Shown here: positions 7,458 through 9,030 of the stretch, in pieces
Numbering within the stretch: the stretch's first letter is position 1
How the letters are laid out: every line of letters starts with the position of its first letter
Assembly (NCBI GenBank): GCA_025936615.1
Contig: JAICSZ010000060.1
Location: forward strand, 1 to 9,030
Length of the DNA: 9,030 nucleotides
From: Pedococcus sp.
GTDB lineage: Bacteria; Actinomycetota; Actinomycetes; Actinomycetales; Dermatophilaceae
Reading direction: 5' to 3'
The notes under the pieces: generated by a model
The model's database searches: none
What the model saw: the letters and a program-made list of their open reading frames with translations, nothing else
Told to the model about the DNA's origin: nothing
Position numbers and translations under genes: made by a program

Positions 7458-7736
7458 GTGATCTGGGTGCTGTTCATCGTGGTGGCCGTCCTGCTGGTCG
7501 GGGCGTTCGCAGCGCTGCTCACGGGCCGGATCCACTACGACCCGCTCTCCGAGCCGACCCGCACCCAGGGTGATCCCCGGCTGGGGGAGGCCTTCACCTC
7601 CCACGACGTGGCGGACGTGCACTTCGACACCGCGTTCCGTGGTTACCGCATGGACCAGGTCGACGCCGTGCTCGACCAGCTCCAGGTCCGGATCGCCGAG
7701 CTCGAGGCACGGCCGCAGGCACGGCCCGAGGTCTGA
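7458..7736 (+). CDS. Membrane-anchored DivIVA-domain miniprotein
   Basis: The 92-residue protein has an N-terminal membrane segment (IWVLFIVVAVLLVGAFAALL, residues 2-21) and, from about residue 50, a DivIVA N-terminal-like motif: VHFDTAFRGYRMDQVDAVLDQL followed by a short helix RIAELEAR. DivIVA/Wag31 proteins recognise curved membrane at poles and septa through this motif plus a long coiled coil. Here the coiled coil is almost absent and a transmembrane helix takes over membrane attachment. The gene resembles M. tuberculosis Rv1209 (from memory), which also lies upstream of the tag gene. The GTG at 7458 is chosen because it gives the complete membrane helix; a weak -10-like GACGAT lies 7 bases upstream, and no ribosome site is seen. 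A role in envelope growth or division is inference. Confidence 0.8.
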   Translation: MIWVLFIVVAVLLVGAFAALLTGRIHYDPLSEPTRTQGDPRLGEAFTSHDVADVHFDTAFRGYRMDQVDAVLDQLQVRIAELEARPQARPEV

Positions 7737-7741
7737 CCTCG
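7727..7741 (+). repeat. Small hairpin across the DivIVA-like stop codon
   Basis: CGAGGT (7727-7732) and ACCTCG (7736-7741) form a perfect 6-bp stem with a 3-base loop (CTG), covering the TGA stop at 7734-7736. The next ATG is only 7 bases further on, so it could slow ribosomes or weakly attenuate transcription between the two genes. No T-tract is present. It could also be chance in GC-rich sequence. Confidence 0.3.
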
Positions 7742-7748
7742 CACCGAC

Positions 7749-8219
7749 ATGCCCACCGTCCACCTCGTCCGGCACACGCCCGCGCCGCCCAGTGCGGTCT
7801 GGGCTGTGCTCACCGACTTCGGCGCCCACGGCCGCTGGATGCCGTTGACCACCATGCGCCTCGACCCGGGCAGCCCCAGGCTCGGCTGGTCGTTCGCAGG
7901 GCTCACCGGCGTGGGGCCACTGCGGTTCAGCGACCCCATGGTCGTCACCGGCTGGAGCCCGCCGAGCGGGGAACGCCCCGGTGAGCTGCGGCTGGTCAAG
8001 ACCGGACGGCTGCTCGGCGGCTGGATCCAGGTGACCGTGGCGGACCACGGGCAGGGGTCCCGGCTGGTGTGGCACGAGGAGCTCACCATCCCTCTCCTCC
8101 CTGCCGAGCGGCTGACCGCGCCCGTGGTGGGCCCGGCCGCCACCTGGCTCTACGCCCGCGCCGTCGACGGCATGTTGGGCGAGGCGATGCGCGCCATGCC
8201 TCCGGCCGGTACCCGATGA
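7749..8219 (+). CDS. SRPBCC (START/polyketide cyclase-like) family protein
   Basis: The 156-residue protein has the typical opening of the SRPBCC superfamily: a first strand VHLVRHTPAPPSAVWAVLTDFGAHGRWMPL, in which a helix after the Pro pair leads to a Trp-Met-Pro turn. Later strands (ELRLVKTGR, IQVTVAD, SRLVWHEEL) and a long C-terminal helix (about 128-150) complete a helix-grip fold with a hydrophobic pocket. Members bind lipids or other small hydrophobic ligands or act as cyclases; the ligand cannot be told from sequence. No signal peptide is present. It begins 12 bases after the DivIVA-like stop without a good ribosome site, and its TGA overlaps the ATG of the tag gene (ATGA at 8216-8219), so it is likely translated as part of an operon. 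Confidence 0.8.
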   Translation: MPTVHLVRHTPAPPSAVWAVLTDFGAHGRWMPLTTMRLDPGSPRLGWSFAGLTGVGPLRFSDPMVVTGWSPPSGERPGELRLVKTGRLLGGWIQVTVADHGQGSRLVWHEELTIPLLPAERLTAPVVGPAATWLYARAVDGMLGEAMRAMPPAGTR

Positions 8220-8797
8220 GCGACGTCGTCGTCGGCGCGGACGGCCTGGCCAGGTGTCCGTGGGCGGGCTCGACCCCCGACTACCTCGACTACCACGACA
8301 CCGAGTGGGGCGTGCCGGTGCACGGCGAGCGTGCCCTCTTCGAGCGGATCACCTTGGAGGCGTTCCAGTCCGGGCTGTCCTGGCTGACCATCCTGCGCAA
8401 GCGGGAGGCGTTCCGTTCGGCGTTCGCCGGCTTCGACCCCGAGGTGGTCGCCGGGTACGCCGAGGGGGACCGGGCCCGGCTGATGGGGGACACCGGCATC
8501 GTGCGCAACCGGCTCAAGGTGCAGGCGGCGATCACCAACGCGGCCGCCGTGCTGCGGCTGCGCGAGGACGGCGGCCTCGAGGACCTCGTGTGGTCCCACG
8601 CGCCCGCCACGCACACCCCGCCCGCGTCGGTTGCCGACCTGCGGGCCAGCACTCCCGAGTCGGTGGCGCTGGCCAAGGCGCTGAAGCGGGCCGGCTTCGT
8701 GTTCGTCGGCCCGACCACGATGTACGCGGCCATGCAGGCCTGTGGGCTCGTCGACGACCACCTCGCCGGCTGCCACCGGGCGAGCCGGGCCCGATGA
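8216..8797 (+). CDS. tag: DNA-3-methyladenine glycosylase I
   Basis: This enzyme removes 3-methyladenine from alkylated DNA, starting base-excision repair. The 193-residue protein aligns by motif with E. coli TAG at a constant offset of ten residues near the N-terminus. Zinc ligands Cys14 (RCPW) and His27 (YHDTEWG) pair with His182 and Cys186 (DHLAGCHR). Tyr26, Glu48 and Trp56 (in LEAFQSGLSW) match the 3-methyladenine pocket residues Tyr16, Glu38 and Trp46. The FVFVGPTTMYAAMQACG segment before the C-terminal zinc ligands is also typical. The ATG at 8216 overlaps the previous stop, and its own stop overlaps the next ATG, giving a tightly coupled three-gene unit. The open frame extends upstream to 8069, but that part is not TAG-like and overlaps the SRPBCC gene. 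All key residues are present. Confidence 0.96.
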   Translation: MSDVVVGADGLARCPWAGSTPDYLDYHDTEWGVPVHGERALFERITLEAFQSGLSWLTILRKREAFRSAFAGFDPEVVAGYAEGDRARLMGDTGIVRNRLKVQAAITNAAAVLRLREDGGLEDLVWSHAPATHTPPASVADLRASTPESVALAKALKRAGFVFVGPTTMYAAMQACGLVDDHLAGCHRASRAR

Positions 8798-9030
8798 GGG
8801 GCAGCCTCACCACCCGGGTGGTCCTGGTCTACCTGGGACTGCGCGCCATCTCCTGGGTCCTCCTGGTCCTGGCCAGCAAGGACCAGGGCGTGATGCCCGA
8901 CTGGACCGGCTCCACCGTCGAGCCCATCGACATGACGGTGCTGTGGGACGGCAGCTGGTACCGACAGGTCGCGCTGCACGGCTACCCGGTCCCGCTGCCG
9001 CTCGACCCCACGAGCGGTCACGTGTCCCAG
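8794..9030 (+). CDS. Mannosyltransferase-like integral membrane protein, N-terminal part (partial)
   Basis: The gene runs off the right edge; 79 codons are visible. It opens with a membrane segment (about residues 6-27, TRVVLVYLGLRAISWVLLVL). The following outer loop contains the segment VLWDGSWYRQVALHGYP. A WDxxWY...GYP arrangement just after the first helix is characteristic of polytopic GT-C glycosyltransferases of the PIG-V/mannosyltransferase type in actinobacteria, where an acidic residue in this loop acts in catalysis. Such enzymes move mannose from a polyprenyl-phosphate donor to extracytoplasmic lipids or proteins. The acceptor is unknown, and the missing part is needed for a firm family call. 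The ATG at 8794 overlaps the tag stop (ATGA), implying coupled translation. Confidence 0.65.
   Translation, partial: MRGSLTTRVVLVYLGLRAISWVLLVLASKDQGVMPDWTGSTVEPIDMTVLWDGSWYRQVALHGYPVPLPLDPTSGHVSQ

Noticed and set aside
6891..8075. Minus-strand open frame (394 codons) across four plus-strand genes
   Set aside because: It spans several genes and gaps whose plus-strand products have clear motifs; the composition is typical of an antisense shadow.

Overview
The window is a dense, very GC-rich stretch of an actinobacterial chromosome. Codon third positions are strongly G/C, GTG starts occur, and several genes appear to begin directly at a promoter with no leader. The gene content (succinylase-type diaminopimelate genes, an actinobacterial-type DapD, a small DivIVA-domain membrane protein beside a DNA-3-methyladenine glycosylase) fits Propionibacteriales, perhaps Nocardioides or a relative. 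That placement is an inference from protein style and gene order, not from a database search.

Layout. (1) 1-140: the 3' end of a dapC-type aminotransferase, followed by a compact hairpin. (2) 238-1536: citrate synthase, gltA. (3) 1615-3207: a secreted protein with a SPOR-like region and a phosphodiester-glycosidase (NAGPA-like) domain. (4) On the minus strand, 5037-4105 dapD, then 4118-3234 a membrane-anchored lysozyme/transglycosylase-like protein overlapping the dapD end by 14 bases. It converges on gene 3 across a 26-base gap that holds a hairpin. (5) 5114-6190: dapE, divergent from dapD across a 76-base gap with an inverted repeat. (6) Plus strand: 6256-7110 LOG/TIGR00730 family protein, 7161-7409 small unknown protein, 7458-7736 membrane-anchored DivIVA-domain miniprotein, 7749-8219 SRPBCC protein, 8216-8797 DNA-3-methyladenine glycosylase I, and 8794 to the window edge the start of a multi-pass mannosyltransferase-like protein. 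The last three are joined by ATGA stop/start overlaps.

How the genes work together. dapD, dapC and dapE are three consecutive steps of the succinylase route to LL-diaminopimelate, for lysine and peptidoglycan. DapD uses succinyl-CoA, so the TCA-cycle gene gltA beside dapC is metabolically sensible, though no co-regulation is shown. Two neighbours, the SPOR/phosphodiester-glycosidase protein and the lysozyme-like protein, may also act outside the membrane on wall material. This makes the left half a plausible cell-envelope neighbourhood. The right half is a conserved-looking actinobacterial housekeeping cluster.

No mobile element, CRISPR array, tRNA or rRNA was seen. No gap between genes exceeds about 100 bases. 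I see no convincing new defence or mobile system here. The points most worth a second look are the inverted repeat in the dapD/dapE divergent promoter, the repeated leaderless start pattern, the domain pairing in the 1615-3207 gene, and the coupled dapD/lysozyme-like pair.
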